A DNA stretch of 64,000 nucleotides from Planctomycetota bacterium (GCA_020851795.1 JADZCA010000011.1:1-64000); one strand, 5' to 3'; positions 33,033 through 41,378 are shown, counted from the stretch's first letter. A program made the numbers and translations. Notes: generated by a model from the sequence alone, not told the origin.

Positions 33033-33985
33033 GGGTGCCTCCCGGCCGCGTCGAGCACCGCCATCCGCAGCAGCGGCAGCAGGAGCTCGTGGTGCCCGGT
33101 CAGCTCGAAGCCCTGCTCGGCGGGGCGCTCGATCACGTTGACGCGCGGGCGGTAGTGGCGCAGGAAGTCCACCGTGCCCGTCGTCAGGCGCACGCGCCGC
33201 GACGGGTCGGCGTTGTGGACGAGCGCGACCGCCTTGAGGAACACCTCGGGCAGCAGCACCGCGGAGCCGACGTTGACGTAGACGCCGCCGTCCATGCCCT
33301 CGACCAGCGTCGCCAGCCGCAGGAAGTCGCCGTGCGTGGCCGCGCCGAGGTCGGCGCCGTCGCAGGCCGGGTGCATGTGGACCGTGTCGGTGCCCACCGC
33401 GACGTGCACCGTGACCGGCACGCCCGCGGCGCGGGCCCGGCACAGCAGAGAGAGGCGCGCGTGCGGCGGCCGCCGGGCGGCGAGCGCGTCGCCGAGCGCC
33501 GCGCCGAAGCCCACGGGCCCGCGGCGCGCCGCGGCGGCGGCCTCGGCGAAGAGGCGGCCGGTCTCGTCGGCGTTGCCGTAGGCGCCGTCGAAGAGGCCCG
33601 CGGCCACGTCCTCGCTCGTCGTGCCGTGCAGCGCGATCTCGGCGTCGTGGATCGCCGCCGCGCCGTTCATGACGAACCCCTGCACGAACCCCCGCTCGAG
33701 CAGGTCGAGGAGCACGGGCGCGAGGCCCACCTTGACCACGTGCCCGCCCATGCCCCACAGCACCGGCCGCCCCGCGGCGTGCGCCTTCGCGATCGCCCAC
33801 GCGAGGCCCTTGAGCGCGGCCGCGCCGAGGAAGTCGGGCAGCCCGTCGAGGAACGCGGAGACCGACGCGTCGGGCGGGACGGGGCGCGCGAAGCGGCCCG
33901 TCTCGACCTTGTGCGCGCGGTCCGAGAGCGGCCGCACGTGGAAACGGCGCAGGTCGAACGGGGAGGGGTCGCCGGGGGACGCCAC
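33029..33985 (-). CDS. Deoxyhypusine-synthase-like protein of unknown function in the heptose operon
   Basis: A 318-aa cytoplasmic protein. Segments such as GRPVLWGMGGHVVKVGLAPVLLDLLERG, FVMNGAAAIHDAEIALHGTTSEDVAAGLFDGAYGNADET and VYVNVGSAVLLPEVFLKAVAL look like a Rossmann-type NAD-binding enzyme and recall deoxyhypusine synthase homologues found in bacteria; I am not certain of the family. No eIF5A-like substrate is encoded nearby, so a different reaction is likely. It is coupled to hldE by a GTGA overlap, which argues for a role in LPS or sugar metabolism. The GTG start at 33985 has TACGAT 8 nt upstream. Confidence 0.75.
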   Translation of the reverse strand: MASPGDPSPFDLRRFHVRPLSDRAHKVETGRFARPVPPDASVSAFLDGLPDFLGAAALKGLAWAIAKAHAAGRPVLWGMGGHVVKVGLAPVLLDLLERGFVQGFVMNGAAAIHDAEIALHGTTSEDVAAGLFDGAYGNADETGRLFAEAAAAARRGPVGFGAALGDALAARRPPHARLSLLCRARAAGVPVTVHVAVGTDTVHMHPACDGADLGAATHGDFLRLATLVEGMDGGVYVNVGSAVLLPEVFLKAVALVHNADPSRRVRLTTGTVDFLRHYRPRVNVIERPAEQGFELTGHHELLLPLLRMAVLDAAGRHP

Positions 33986-33993
33986 GGCGGGGC

Positions 33994-33999
33994 ATCGTA
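33994..33999 (-). promoter_or_regulatory. Probable -10 box upstream of the hldE gene pair (TACGAT)
   Basis: TACGAT on the minus strand, 8 nt before the GTG at 33985, is the likely start of the transcript carrying the deoxyhypusine-synthase-like gene, hldE, gmhB and the oxidoreductase gene. Confidence 0.5.
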
Positions 34000-34063
34000 C
34001 CGCGCGCGCGGCCGGGGCCGACCGCCGCGCCGAAGCCGCGGGCGGCGGGCCGCCGCGCCGCGG

Positions 34064-35077
34064 CTACCGGGGCAGCGCGATCCCGCGGCGGACGGGCACC
34101 GCGCCGCGCGGCTTGCCGCGGTGGTCGTACTGCGGCAGGTGCGGCCCGTTCTCCTCGCCGATCGGGCGCGTCTTCCAGCGGCGGTGCATCCAGAAGTACT
34201 GCTCGGGCGCCATCGCGATCATCTCCTCGAGCCACCGGTGGTAGGTCTCGAGGAGGTGGAGCCGGCGCTCGTCGTGGGTCGCCTCCGCCGGCGGCACGTA
34301 GCGGCGCATGTGGAAGTCGTAGCGGAACCGCGACCCGCGTCGGATCGCGGCGCCGAAGTAGACGCGCACGTCGTACATCGCGGCGAGCGTCGCGACGAAC
34401 GGGTAGGTGCTCGCGGGCACGCCGAAGAACGGCACGAACACCCCGTGGCGCCCCGCGTTCTGGTCGCCGAGCACCGCGACCCACCCGCCCTTGCGGATGA
34501 CGCGCAGGCTCGACTCGACCGCGCCCGACTTGCCGAACACGCCGAAGGACTGCCGCCGCGTGCCGGTCAGGAAGTCCTGGACGTAGGGGTTGGGGACCGA
34601 GCGCGCGACCGCGGTGAACGGCACGCGCTCGTAGGAGAGGTAGGCGCCCGCGGTCTCCCACGAGCCGAAGTGGCCGGTCAGGAGGAAGCCGCCGCGGCCC
34701 TCGCGCAGCTCGTCGCGTGCCGCCTGCTCGTCGCCGAAGATGCGCGTCGAGGCGCGGAACGCGCGCAGGTTGGGCACGATGCGCTGGCGCAGCACGATCT
34801 CGAACAGCAGCACGAACGCGTGCTCGAACGACGCGACCGCGAGCCGGCGCCGCTCGGCCTCGTCCTTCGTCGCGCCGAACGCGACCCGCAGGTTCTCGAG
34901 CGCGGCCCGGCGCCGCGGCCCGTCGAGCCGGAAGTAGAGGCGCCCCATCGCGCGGGCGGCCCGCTCGGCGAGCTCGGGCGGCAGCGCCTGGACGAGCATC
35001 GACGCACCGCGCACGACGCCGTACTGGACGCCCCAGAACGCCTTCATCCACCACGGCGCGCGGACCGGACGTCCCAC
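34064..35077 (-). CDS. Lipid A biosynthesis acyltransferase (LpxL/HtrB family)
   Basis: A 337-aa LpxL/LpxM-type acyltransferase. One hydrophobic N-terminal segment (FWGVQYGVVRGASMLVQALPP) anchors it to the inner membrane. The catalytic H-x4-E motif is in LLTGHFGSWETAGAYL; later blocks are VAVLGDQNAGRHGVFVPFFG and MAPEQYFWMHRRWKTRP, all typical. It transfers a secondary acyl chain to Kdo-lipid A. The GTG at 35077 is preferred because it follows the preceding stop by 4 bp; an ATG at 35047 would remove only ten residues and is also possible. Confidence 0.93.
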   Translation of the reverse strand: MGRPVRAPWWMKAFWGVQYGVVRGASMLVQALPPELAERAARAMGRLYFRLDGPRRRAALENLRVAFGATKDEAERRRLAVASFEHAFVLLFEIVLRQRIVPNLRAFRASTRIFGDEQAARDELREGRGGFLLTGHFGSWETAGAYLSYERVPFTAVARSVPNPYVQDFLTGTRRQSFGVFGKSGAVESSLRVIRKGGWVAVLGDQNAGRHGVFVPFFGVPASTYPFVATLAAMYDVRVYFGAAIRRGSRFRYDFHMRRYVPPAEATHDERRLHLLETYHRWLEEMIAMAPEQYFWMHRRWKTRPIGEENGPHLPQYDHRGKPRGAVPVRRGIALPR

Positions 35078-35081
35078 GGCG

Positions 35082-36431
35082 CTACCTCGGGCTCCCCGTC
35101 GGCCCGTCGCACGGGCGGCCCGGCGCGGGTGCCGGCGGCGCCGGCGCGGGCGTCGGCGCGGCGGGCGCCGGGGCGGGCGCGGTCCGCGGCGGGGTCGGCG
35201 CCGCGGGCGCGGGCGCCGCCGGCGGAGCCGGAGGCGCCGCGCCGTCGGCGGCGTCGAGCAGGCGCTTGGCGCGCGCGAGGAGCGCCTGCTCGAAAGGCCG
35301 CGCCCGCTCGGTGGCCTCGGTCGCGAGCGCGCGGGCCTTCTCGCGGCGCCCGGCGGCCTCGAGCACCTCGGCCCAGGCCACGAGCGCGAAGGGCGCCCGG
35401 TCGGCGCGGCGCGCGGCGTCCTCGGCCCACCGCTCGGCCGCACCGAGCGCGAGCCGGGCGCCGGCGGCGGCGGCCGCGGCGTCGGCCATCTCCTCGGCGT
35501 CGCCCGCGGCCGAGGCCCGCTCGCCCCACCGGACGAGCGCCGCCTCGCTGCGCGCGCGCAGCAGGTGCCACGTCGTCTGCTCGATCGCGACCGCGCTGTC
35601 GGCGTCGAGCGTCCGCTCGCGCGCCTGCGCCGCGAGCGCGAGCGCGCGGTCGAGCTCGGCGCGGTGCGCGTGGAGCCGCACCCGCAGCACCCACGCGGGC
35701 CCCGCCTCGGGCGCCTTCGGGTGCTCGTCGGTCACCTGCGCGGCGAATGCGAGCGCGCGCTCGTCGTCGCCGAGCGTGCGCGCCACCTCGGCGAGCCCGA
35801 GCAACGCCCCCGCGCGCGCCGGGTCGGGCGGCGTCGCGGCCGCGACCGGCTCGAGCAGCGCCCGCGCGGCGCCCGTCTCGCCCGCGCGGGCGAGCTTGCG
35901 CGCGTACGCCACCGCGGCGGCGCCCGACGCGGGGTCGCGCTCGTGGGCGATCCGCAGGGCCTTGCGCGTGCCGTCGCCGGCGCGGATGCGCGTCACCTCC
36001 GCGGCGAAGCGCGGGGCGGGGAGGAAGCCCGTCACGCGGTCCACCTCCTCGCCCGCCGCGTCGAGGAAGAGCACCGTCGGGTACGCGCGCACCGCGAACC
36101 GCCGCACCAGCGCCGCGCCGTCGCCCTGCTCGGCGTCGAGGCGCGCGCAGAGCGTCGGCCCGAGCGCCGCCGCGACCGCGGGCGACGGGAAGGTCTCGCG
36201 CTCGAGCACCTTGCACCACGAGCACGTGTCGGTGACGAGGTCCACGAGGACGAGGCGGTCGCCCTCCTGGGCGCGCGCGAGCAGCGTCGCCACGGGCGTG
36301 CCCGGCGGCTCGAACACGACGGCGCCCGCCCGCGCGGCGCGCGGCCCGCCCGTGGTGACCACGAGCGCGAGCCCGAGCGCGGCGAGCCCGCGGGCCCGGC
36401 GCCGACCGAGGGGGGCCGCGGCGCGCGTCAG
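35082..36431 (-). CDS. Secreted thioredoxin-fold/TPR-like protein
   Basis: A 449-aa exported protein. A signal peptide (RRRARGLAALGLALVVTTGGPRAARA) precedes a thioredoxin-like domain whose active site is TDTCSWCKVLE (CxxC) near residue 57, with RAYPTVLFLDAAGEEVDRV (cis-Pro) after it. Helical repeats, TPR-like, cover ~140-370 (ALLGLAEVARTLGDDERALAFA, WAEVLEAAGRREKARALA), and the last ~45 residues are Pro/Ala-rich. It resembles thiol:disulfide or DsbD-gamma-type proteins. No ATG, GTG or TTG precedes the signal peptide; a CTG at 36431, overlapping the previous stop as CTGA, is the best start. A later GTG would delete the signal. Confidence 0.8.
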   Translation of the reverse strand: MTRAAAPLGRRRARGLAALGLALVVTTGGPRAARAGAVVFEPPGTPVATLLARAQEGDRLVLVDLVTDTCSWCKVLERETFPSPAVAAALGPTLCARLDAEQGDGAALVRRFAVRAYPTVLFLDAAGEEVDRVTGFLPAPRFAAEVTRIRAGDGTRKALRIAHERDPASGAAAVAYARKLARAGETGAARALLEPVAAATPPDPARAGALLGLAEVARTLGDDERALAFAAQVTDEHPKAPEAGPAWVLRVRLHAHRAELDRALALAAQARERTLDADSAVAIEQTTWHLLRARSEAALVRWGERASAAGDAEEMADAAAAAAGARLALGAAERWAEDAARRADRAPFALVAWAEVLEAAGRREKARALATEATERARPFEQALLARAKRLLDAADGAAPPAPPAAPAPAAPTPPRTAPAPAPAAPTPAPAPPAPAPGRPCDGPTGSPR

Positions 36432-36967
36432 GGCCCGCCCTGCGCGACGAGGCGACCCGGCGCGGTCGCGTTCGCGTCCTTCTCGACGGAGACGGCGAGG
36501 CCCTTGAGGTCGGAGGGCGCGGGCGCGTCGCGCACGAACACGTCGAGGATCGGTCCCCCACCGGCGAACGAGGCGAGGTTGCGCGGGCGCAGCCCGCCGT
36601 CGGCCCGGTCGAGCGCCCAGAGCACGTAGCGCTCGTCCTTGCCCACCTCGGGCAGCCCGCGGCCGCCGACGAGGATGCGGTTGCGGCGCGCGTCGAGGTA
36701 GGCGACCGCGCGCGGCGGTGCGGCGGGGTCGGCGGGGTCGGAGAGCACCCACCGCGCGACCGCCGGGTCGAAGGGCGTGGCGAGGATCGCGGTGCGCTCG
36801 GCGTCCACGTTGGGCCCGGCGAACACCGAGTAGATCTGCAGGCCGGCGAGCAGGAGGAAGAGGCCCGCGACGACGAAGGCGGCCCCGCGCGACCAGCGCG
36901 CCGCGGCGGTCGGGCGGCCCCCGTCCTCGACGGCTCCGGCGGCGGCGGACGGGTCGGGCTCGGCCAT
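36428..36967 (-). CDS. Anti-sigma-K-factor-like membrane protein (RskA C-terminal domain)
   Basis: A 179-aa protein with a single transmembrane helix (GAAFVVAGLFLLLAGLQIY, residues ~30-48) and an extracytoplasmic beta domain. The sequence RNRILVGGRGLPEVGKDERYVLWALD and SDLKGLAVSVEKD...GRLVAQGGP follows the RskA (anti-sigma-K) C-domain, which senses envelope stress. The N-terminal zinc-binding anti-sigma segment is missing, and no sigma-factor gene is adjacent, so a regulatory role is doubtful. It is the first gene of the leftward envelope cluster; a TAGGCT about 50 nt upstream may be its -10. Confidence 0.82.
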   Translation of the reverse strand: MAEPDPSAAAGAVEDGGRPTAAARWSRGAAFVVAGLFLLLAGLQIYSVFAGPNVDAERTAILATPFDPAVARWVLSDPADPAAPPRAVAYLDARRNRILVGGRGLPEVGKDERYVLWALDRADGGLRPRNLASFAGGGPILDVFVRDAPAPSDLKGLAVSVEKDANATAPGRLVAQGGP

Positions 36968-37082
36968 CGGGTGCGCTCCTCGCCCGATCTCGCACGGGGG
37001 CCGGGCTCGGGTCGGGAGCCTACCACCGACGCGACCGCGGTCGGCGTGCGCGGCAGAATCGGGCCACCCCCGGGAGCCCCGC

Positions 37083-37685
37083 ATGCCGACGATCTTCTGC
37101 ATCGGTCGCAACTACGCCGCGCACGCCCGCGAGATGGGCGCGTCCGCCGACGCGGGTCCCGAGGCGGTCGTGTTCCTCAAGCCGTGGCAGGCGCTCGTCG
37201 CGCCGCCCGGGCCGCTGCACCTGCCCGCGGGCGCGACGGAGATCCACCACGAGGCCGAGCTCGTCGTGCGCGTCGGGCCCGGGGCGACCGCGGACGCCGT
37301 CGCGCTCGGGCTCGACCTCACCGACCGGCCGCGGCAGGCGGCGGCGAAGAAGGCCGGCGAGCCGTGGGCCCGCGCGAAGGGCTTCCGCGGCTCCGCGCCC
37401 GTCGGCCCGTTCGTGCCCGTCGCGGCGGTGGCGCCGCTCGACCGGCTCGCGTTCACGCTCACCGTGGACGGCGCCGTGCGCCAGCGCGGCGACACGTCGC
37501 GGATGCTGCGCTCGGTCGCGACGCTGCTCGCCGAGCTCGACGAGGCGTTCGGGCTGCGCACGGGCGACCTCGTGTTCACCGGCACGCCCGAGGGCGTCGG
37601 CCCGCTCGCGCCCGGTCAGGTCCTCGAGCTCGCCGCCGACGGCGCGCCGGGCCTCGCGGCGCGGTTCGTCGTCGCGCCGCGCTGA
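37083..37685 (+). CDS. Fumarylacetoacetate hydrolase (FAH) family protein
   Basis: A 200-aa FAH-family enzyme. It has FCIGRNYAAHAREMG, FLKPWQAL, EIHHEAELVVRVG (metal-binding Glu pair), LGLDLTDRPRQ and WARAKGFRGSAPVGPF, the standard order of a compact FAH domain. Members hydrolyse or decarboxylate beta-diketo acids (acylpyruvases, oxaloacetate decarboxylases). The substrate is unknown. It stands alone, divergent from the envelope cluster. GGGAG sits 8-12 nt before the ATG. The palindromic element copy 2 begins 4 bp after its stop. Confidence 0.92.
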   Translation: MPTIFCIGRNYAAHAREMGASADAGPEAVVFLKPWQALVAPPGPLHLPAGATEIHHEAELVVRVGPGATADAVALGLDLTDRPRQAAAKKAGEPWARAKGFRGSAPVGPFVPVAAVAPLDRLAFTLTVDGAVRQRGDTSRMLRSVATLLAELDEAFGLRTGDLVFTGTPEGVGPLAPGQVLELAADGAPGLAARFVVAPR

Positions 37686-37689
37686 CGGG

Positions 37690-37930
37690 CTCAGCCCGGA
37701 TCTCCCACGAGCCGACGAGGTCGGGGCCGCGCCGGGCCGTCGGGCGCAAGGAATCGCGTGTCGCGCGATCGAGCGCCGTGCCGGCGGGGTTTCACCTCCT
37801 CGGCGTGTCCCAAGAACACGCGGTCGTCGGTGAAACCCCGCGCCCGACGGCCCTGCATCGGCCCCGACCGCGGGGAGCCGCTCGGTCGGTCCACGACGCC
37901 CCTCGTCTTTCGTGGGAAATCCGGGCTCAG
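37690..37930. mobile_element. Palindromic ~240-bp MITE-like element, copy 2
   Basis: This is the inverted counterpart of 8729-8967. A core of about 105 bp, covering the central GTTTCACC/GGTGAAAC hairpin, is identical between copies; divergence lies mostly near the ends. Tips are CAGCCCGGATCTCCCACGA and, on the other strand, CTGAGCCCGGATTTCCCACG. As at copy 1 it lies exactly between two convergent genes, here FAH and ubiD, and its right tip supplies the TGA of ubiD (37927-37929). No target-site duplication is obvious. Confidence 0.87.
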
Positions 37931-39696
37931 ACGCGGACGCCGTACTCGTCCCAGCGCCGGTCCACCAGCGCGCGCGTGTCCGCGTCCACCTCCATCACCT
38001 CGGGGTAGCCGGGCTTCATCCGGGCGTCGAGGACCACGGGCGGCACGAGGCCCGTGTGGAAGCGGGCGGTGACGCGCTCGCGGCCGTGCAGGTCGCTGGC
38101 GGGCTCCATGCGCGTGAACGCCGTCCACAGGAACAGCTCGGGCGACCGCGTGGCCTCGTCGAGGTCGTCCACCAGCACCACGAGCGGCCAGTCCGCGAGC
38201 GCGGGGTCGCGCGCGAGGCGCGCGGCGGCGTCGCGGTCCTCCGCGTACGGACGCCCCTGCGCGACGAGGCAGCCCGCGACGAACGGCGCCACGCGCGCCG
38301 TCCCCGCGGGCGGCGGGCCCGGGAACGCCGTCGGCAGCGCGCGGCGTGCCGCGCCGGTGGCGAGCAGGGCGAGCTTGCTCCCGCGGTTCCAGCGCGGGCC
38401 CGTGTAGTCGAGCGTGTCCTGCGACGTCTCGCCGAGCACGAGCGCGTCGGTGCGCCAGTCCACGCGCGAGAGGACGTGGGGCAGCAGCGTCCTCACGTCG
38501 CGCACGGACACGGCCGGGTCGTCCACGACCACGAGCACCTTCGTGAGCGACAGCTGCCCTTCGCCCAGGATGCGCAGCGCGGACACGAGCGCCTCGCGCG
38601 GGTAGCGCTCGGGCTTGACCCGTGCGGCCGCGAGGCTGTGGAAGCCGGTCTCGCCGAACGCCCAGATCTCGTGCACGGCCGGCATCACGAGCGGGAACAG
38701 CGGCGAGAGCAGGTCCTGGAGGAAGTCGCCGACGTGGAAGTCCTCCTGGCGCGGCCGGCCCACCACCGTCGCGGGGAAGATCGCGTCGCGGCGGCGGAAC
38801 ACGCGGTCCACGTGGAAGACCGGGAACTCGTGCGCGAGGCTGTTGTAGCCGAAGTGGTCGCCGAAGGGCCCCTCGAGGCGGCGCTCGCCCGCGGCCACGT
38901 GGCCGACGAGGGCGAACTCGGCGTCGGCGACGAGCGGGTGGGGCCCGCGGCCCTCGACGCGGCGCACGCGCTCGCCGAGCAGCAGGCTCGCGAGCAGGAT
39001 CTCGGGCACGTCCTCGGGCAGCGGGGCGATCGCGGCGAGGACCAGCGCCGGCGGCCCGCCGAGGAACACCGTCGCCGGCAGGGGACGGCCGAGGCGCTCG
39101 GCCTCGTGGTGGTGGAACCCGCCGCCCTTGTGGATCTGGAAGTGCATGCCCGTCGTCGTGGGCGAGTGCACCTGCATGCGGTACATGCCGAGGTTGGGCT
39201 TACCCGTCGTGGGGTGCTGCGTCCACACGAGCGGCAGCGTGAGGAACGGGCCGCCGTCGCTGTGCCACGACGTGAGCGCGGGGAGGCGGTCGAGGGCGGG
39301 GGCCTCCTCGACCTCGACGACGGGGCCCTTGCGCACCCGCTTGCAGCCGACGCGGAGCGCGTCGAAGGCGAGGCCCTTCGCGCGCCAGAGCTTGCCGAGC
39401 GACGGCGGCAGCAGCGTGTGCGCCGCCTCGACGAGGCGCTCGACGAAGCGCTTGGGTCGGTCGCCGAAGGCGAGCGACGTGCGCTCGGTGGTCCCGAAGA
39501 GGTTCGTGACCACCGGGAAGGGCGAGCCCTTGACGCGGCGGAACAGCAGCGCCGGCCCGCCCCGGGCGATCGTGCGCCGGTGCACCTCGGCGAGCTCGAG
39601 GCGGGGGTCCACCTCGACGGTCACCTCGGCGAGGTCGCCCCGGGCGCGGAGCAGGTCGAGGAAGCGGCGCAGGTCGGGGACGGGTCCGTGGGCCAC
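37927..39696 (-). CDS. UbiD-family prenylated-FMN-dependent decarboxylase
   Basis: A 589-aa UbiD-type decarboxylase. It has ALLFRRVKGSPFPVVTNLFGT, MYRMQVHSPTTTGMHFQIHKGGG (prFMN and metal site), ATVFLGGPPALVLAAIAPLPE, the EGPFGDHFGY motif with catalytic Glu, and LSLTKVLVVVDDP. With the ubiX and ubiA genes next door it probably works in quinone synthesis; in bacteria without UbiC these three (MqnL/MqnM/MqnP-like) serve the futalosine menaquinone route. That assignment is inference. Its GTG start at 39696 is 6 nt from TAGCAT, and its stop lies in the palindromic element. Confidence 0.93.
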   Translation of the reverse strand: MAHGPVPDLRRFLDLLRARGDLAEVTVEVDPRLELAEVHRRTIARGGPALLFRRVKGSPFPVVTNLFGTTERTSLAFGDRPKRFVERLVEAAHTLLPPSLGKLWRAKGLAFDALRVGCKRVRKGPVVEVEEAPALDRLPALTSWHSDGGPFLTLPLVWTQHPTTGKPNLGMYRMQVHSPTTTGMHFQIHKGGGFHHHEAERLGRPLPATVFLGGPPALVLAAIAPLPEDVPEILLASLLLGERVRRVEGRGPHPLVADAEFALVGHVAAGERRLEGPFGDHFGYNSLAHEFPVFHVDRVFRRRDAIFPATVVGRPRQEDFHVGDFLQDLLSPLFPLVMPAVHEIWAFGETGFHSLAAARVKPERYPREALVSALRILGEGQLSLTKVLVVVDDPAVSVRDVRTLLPHVLSRVDWRTDALVLGETSQDTLDYTGPRWNRGSKLALLATGAARRALPTAFPGPPPAGTARVAPFVAGCLVAQGRPYAEDRDAAARLARDPALADWPLVVLVDDLDEATRSPELFLWTAFTRMEPASDLHGRERVTARFHTGLVPPVVLDARMKPGYPEVMEVDADTRALVDRRWDEYGVRV

Positions 39697-39702
39697 GCGG
39701 GG

Positions 39703-39708
39703 ATGCTA
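39703..39708 (-). promoter_or_regulatory. Probable -10 box of the ubiD gene (TAGCAT)
   Basis: On the minus strand, TAGCAT is followed by CCCCGC and then the GTG start of ubiD, the leaderless arrangement. Confidence 0.55.
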
Positions 39709-39836
39709 CGCGCGCGCCCGCCGGTGCACGGCGCGGTTTTCCGACCCGCCCGGCGACCTGCCGCCCCGCGCCGCGCGCGACGGGACGGGGCCGGCGATCC
39801 GCTCGGCGGTTCGCTGGGGCGACGGCCACGACGGCG

Positions 39837-39842
39837 TAGACT
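39837..39842 (+). promoter_or_regulatory. Probable -10 box of the ubiX gene (TAGACT)
   Basis: TAGACT lies exactly 6 nt before the ubiX ATG at 39849. Together with the leftward box at 39703-39708 it forms the divergent ubiD/ubiX promoter region. Confidence 0.6.
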
Positions 39843-39848
39843 CGCGCC

Positions 39849-40439
39849 ATGCGGATCGTGGTCGGCATCTCGGGCGCGAGCGGCACCGTCTACGGGCAGC
39901 GCCTCGTCGCGCGGCTGGCGCAGGCGGGCGTCGAGGTCTTCCTCACGATGAGCAAGACCCTCGAGCAGCTGTTCCCGGCCGAGCTCGGGCTCCCGTGCGA
40001 CGTGACGGCGCCCGACCTCGCGCGGCTCTTCGGCGAGGCGGCGGTCGAGCGGATCCGCTACCGCCGGCCCGACTTCGTGGCGGCCGACGTCGCCTCGGGC
40101 TCGTTCCGCGTGGACGGCACCGTGATCTGCCCTGCGAGCACGGGGCTCGTCGGCCGGGTCTCGGTGGGGGCCTCGACCAACCTGCTCGAGCGGGTCTGCG
40201 ACGTCGCGCTCAAGGAGCGGCGCCCGCTCGTCCTCGTGCCGCGCGAGACGCCGCTGTCCACGATCCACCTCGAGGCGCTGACGCGGCTCTCGCAGGCCGG
40301 CGCGACGATCCTGCCCGCGGCGCCGGGCTTCTACCACCGGCCGCAGTCGGTGGACGACCTCGTGGACTTCGTCGTGCAGAAGGTGATGGACCGGCTCGGC
40401 GTCCCGGCCGAGCTCGTGCGGCGGTGGGGCGGCGGATGA
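39849..40439 (+). CDS. ubiX: UbiX flavin prenyltransferase
   Basis: A 196-aa UbiX. The FMN-binding start IVVGISGASGTVYGQRL, GTVICPASTGLVGRVSVGASTNLLERVCDV, RPLVLVPRETPLSTIHLEAL and ILPAAPGFYHRPQSVDDLVDFVV are all diagnostic. It prenylates reduced FMN to make the cofactor needed by the UbiD protein encoded divergently next to it. The ATG starts the usual N-terminus, and the stop overlaps ubiA by 4 bp (ATGA). Confidence 0.96.
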   Translation: MRIVVGISGASGTVYGQRLVARLAQAGVEVFLTMSKTLEQLFPAELGLPCDVTAPDLARLFGEAAVERIRYRRPDFVAADVASGSFRVDGTVICPASTGLVGRVSVGASTNLLERVCDVALKERRPLVLVPRETPLSTIHLEALTRLSQAGATILPAAPGFYHRPQSVDDLVDFVVQKVMDRLGVPAELVRRWGGG

Positions 40440-41317
40440 CCGACGCGGTCCCTCTCGCGCACCGCCTCCGGCTCGTGCTGGAGATGGTGCGCTTCTCGCA
40501 CAGCGTCTTCGCGCTGCCCTTCGCCCTGCTCTCGCTCGTGCTCGCGGCGGGCGGCGTCCCGTCGGCGCGCGTGCTGGGGCTCGTCGTCGTGGCGATGGTG
40601 GCGGCGCGCAGCGCGGCGATGGCGTTCAACCGCCTGCTCGACCGCGACGTGGACGCGGAGAACCCACGCACCGCGGGGCGCCACCTCGTCGTGGGCTCGC
40701 TGTCGGTCGGCTTCGCCTGGGCGTTCACGGCGGTCTGCGTCGGCGTGTTCGTGCTCTGCGCCGGGCTGCTCAACCCGACCGCGCTCGCGCTCTCGCCCGT
40801 CGTCCTCGCGGTGCTGCTGGGCTACTCGACGCTCAAGCGCTTCACGTCCGGGGCGCACTTCGGGGTGGGGCTCGCGCTGGGGCTGTCGCCGCTGGGCGCG
40901 TGGGTGGCCGGCGCGGGCGGCCTCGTGGGCGACCTGCGCGTGCCGCTCGTGCTCGGCGCGGCGGTGCTGCTGTGGGTGGCCGGCTTCGACGTGATCTACG
41001 CGTGCCAGGACGCCGACGTGGACCGCCGCCTGCGGCTGCACTCGATCCCCGCGCGGCTCGGCGTGCCCCGCGCGCTGCGCGTGGCGGCGCTGTGCCACCT
41101 GCTCTGCATCGCGGCGTTCGTCGCGGTCGCGCCGCTCGCGGGCCTGCGCTGGCCCTACCTCGTCGCGGTGGGCGTGGCCGCGGCGCTGCTCGCGTACGAG
41201 CACGCGATCGTCTCCCCCGAGGACCTCTCGAAGGTCAACGTGGCGTTCTTCAACGTCAACGGGGTCGTCGCGCTGCTCGTCGGCGCCGCCGGCATCGCGG
41301 ACCGCCTCGCGGGGTAG
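40436..41317 (+). CDS. ubiA: UbiA-family prenyltransferase
   Basis: A 293-aa integral membrane prenyltransferase. It has RFSHSVFALPFALLS, the first Asp-rich motif in MAFNRLLDRDVDAENPRT (N-x3-D-x3-D) and the second in DVIYACQDADVDRRLRLHSIPARLG; eight or nine hydrophobic helices span the rest. It attaches the polyprenyl side chain to an aromatic quinone precursor. The coupled ubiX and divergent ubiD genes make 4-hydroxybenzoate-like or futalosine-derived naphthoate precursors plausible substrates. Length and motifs are normal. Confidence 0.95.
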   Translation: MTDAVPLAHRLRLVLEMVRFSHSVFALPFALLSLVLAAGGVPSARVLGLVVVAMVAARSAAMAFNRLLDRDVDAENPRTAGRHLVVGSLSVGFAWAFTAVCVGVFVLCAGLLNPTALALSPVVLAVLLGYSTLKRFTSGAHFGVGLALGLSPLGAWVAGAGGLVGDLRVPLVLGAAVLLWVAGFDVIYACQDADVDRRLRLHSIPARLGVPRALRVAALCHLLCIAAFVAVAPLAGLRWPYLVAVGVAAALLAYEHAIVSPEDLSKVNVAFFNVNGVVALLVGAAGIADRLAG

Positions 41318-41366
41318 GCCCGGGCGCGCGCCCGGACCGCCCGCCCCGCCCGTCCGGCCCCCGCCC

Positions 41367-41372
41367 TATCCT
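41367..41372 (+). promoter_or_regulatory. Probable -10 box of holA (TATCCT)
   Basis: TATCCT is exactly 6 nt before the GTG start of holA, the leaderless arrangement. Confidence 0.55.
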
Positions 41373-41378
41373 CTCGCC

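Noticed and set aside
36428..36967. Functional anti-sigma factor
   Set aside because: The RskA-like outer domain is present but the zinc-binding sigma-binding segment and an adjacent sigma gene are missing, so only the domain similarity is reported.
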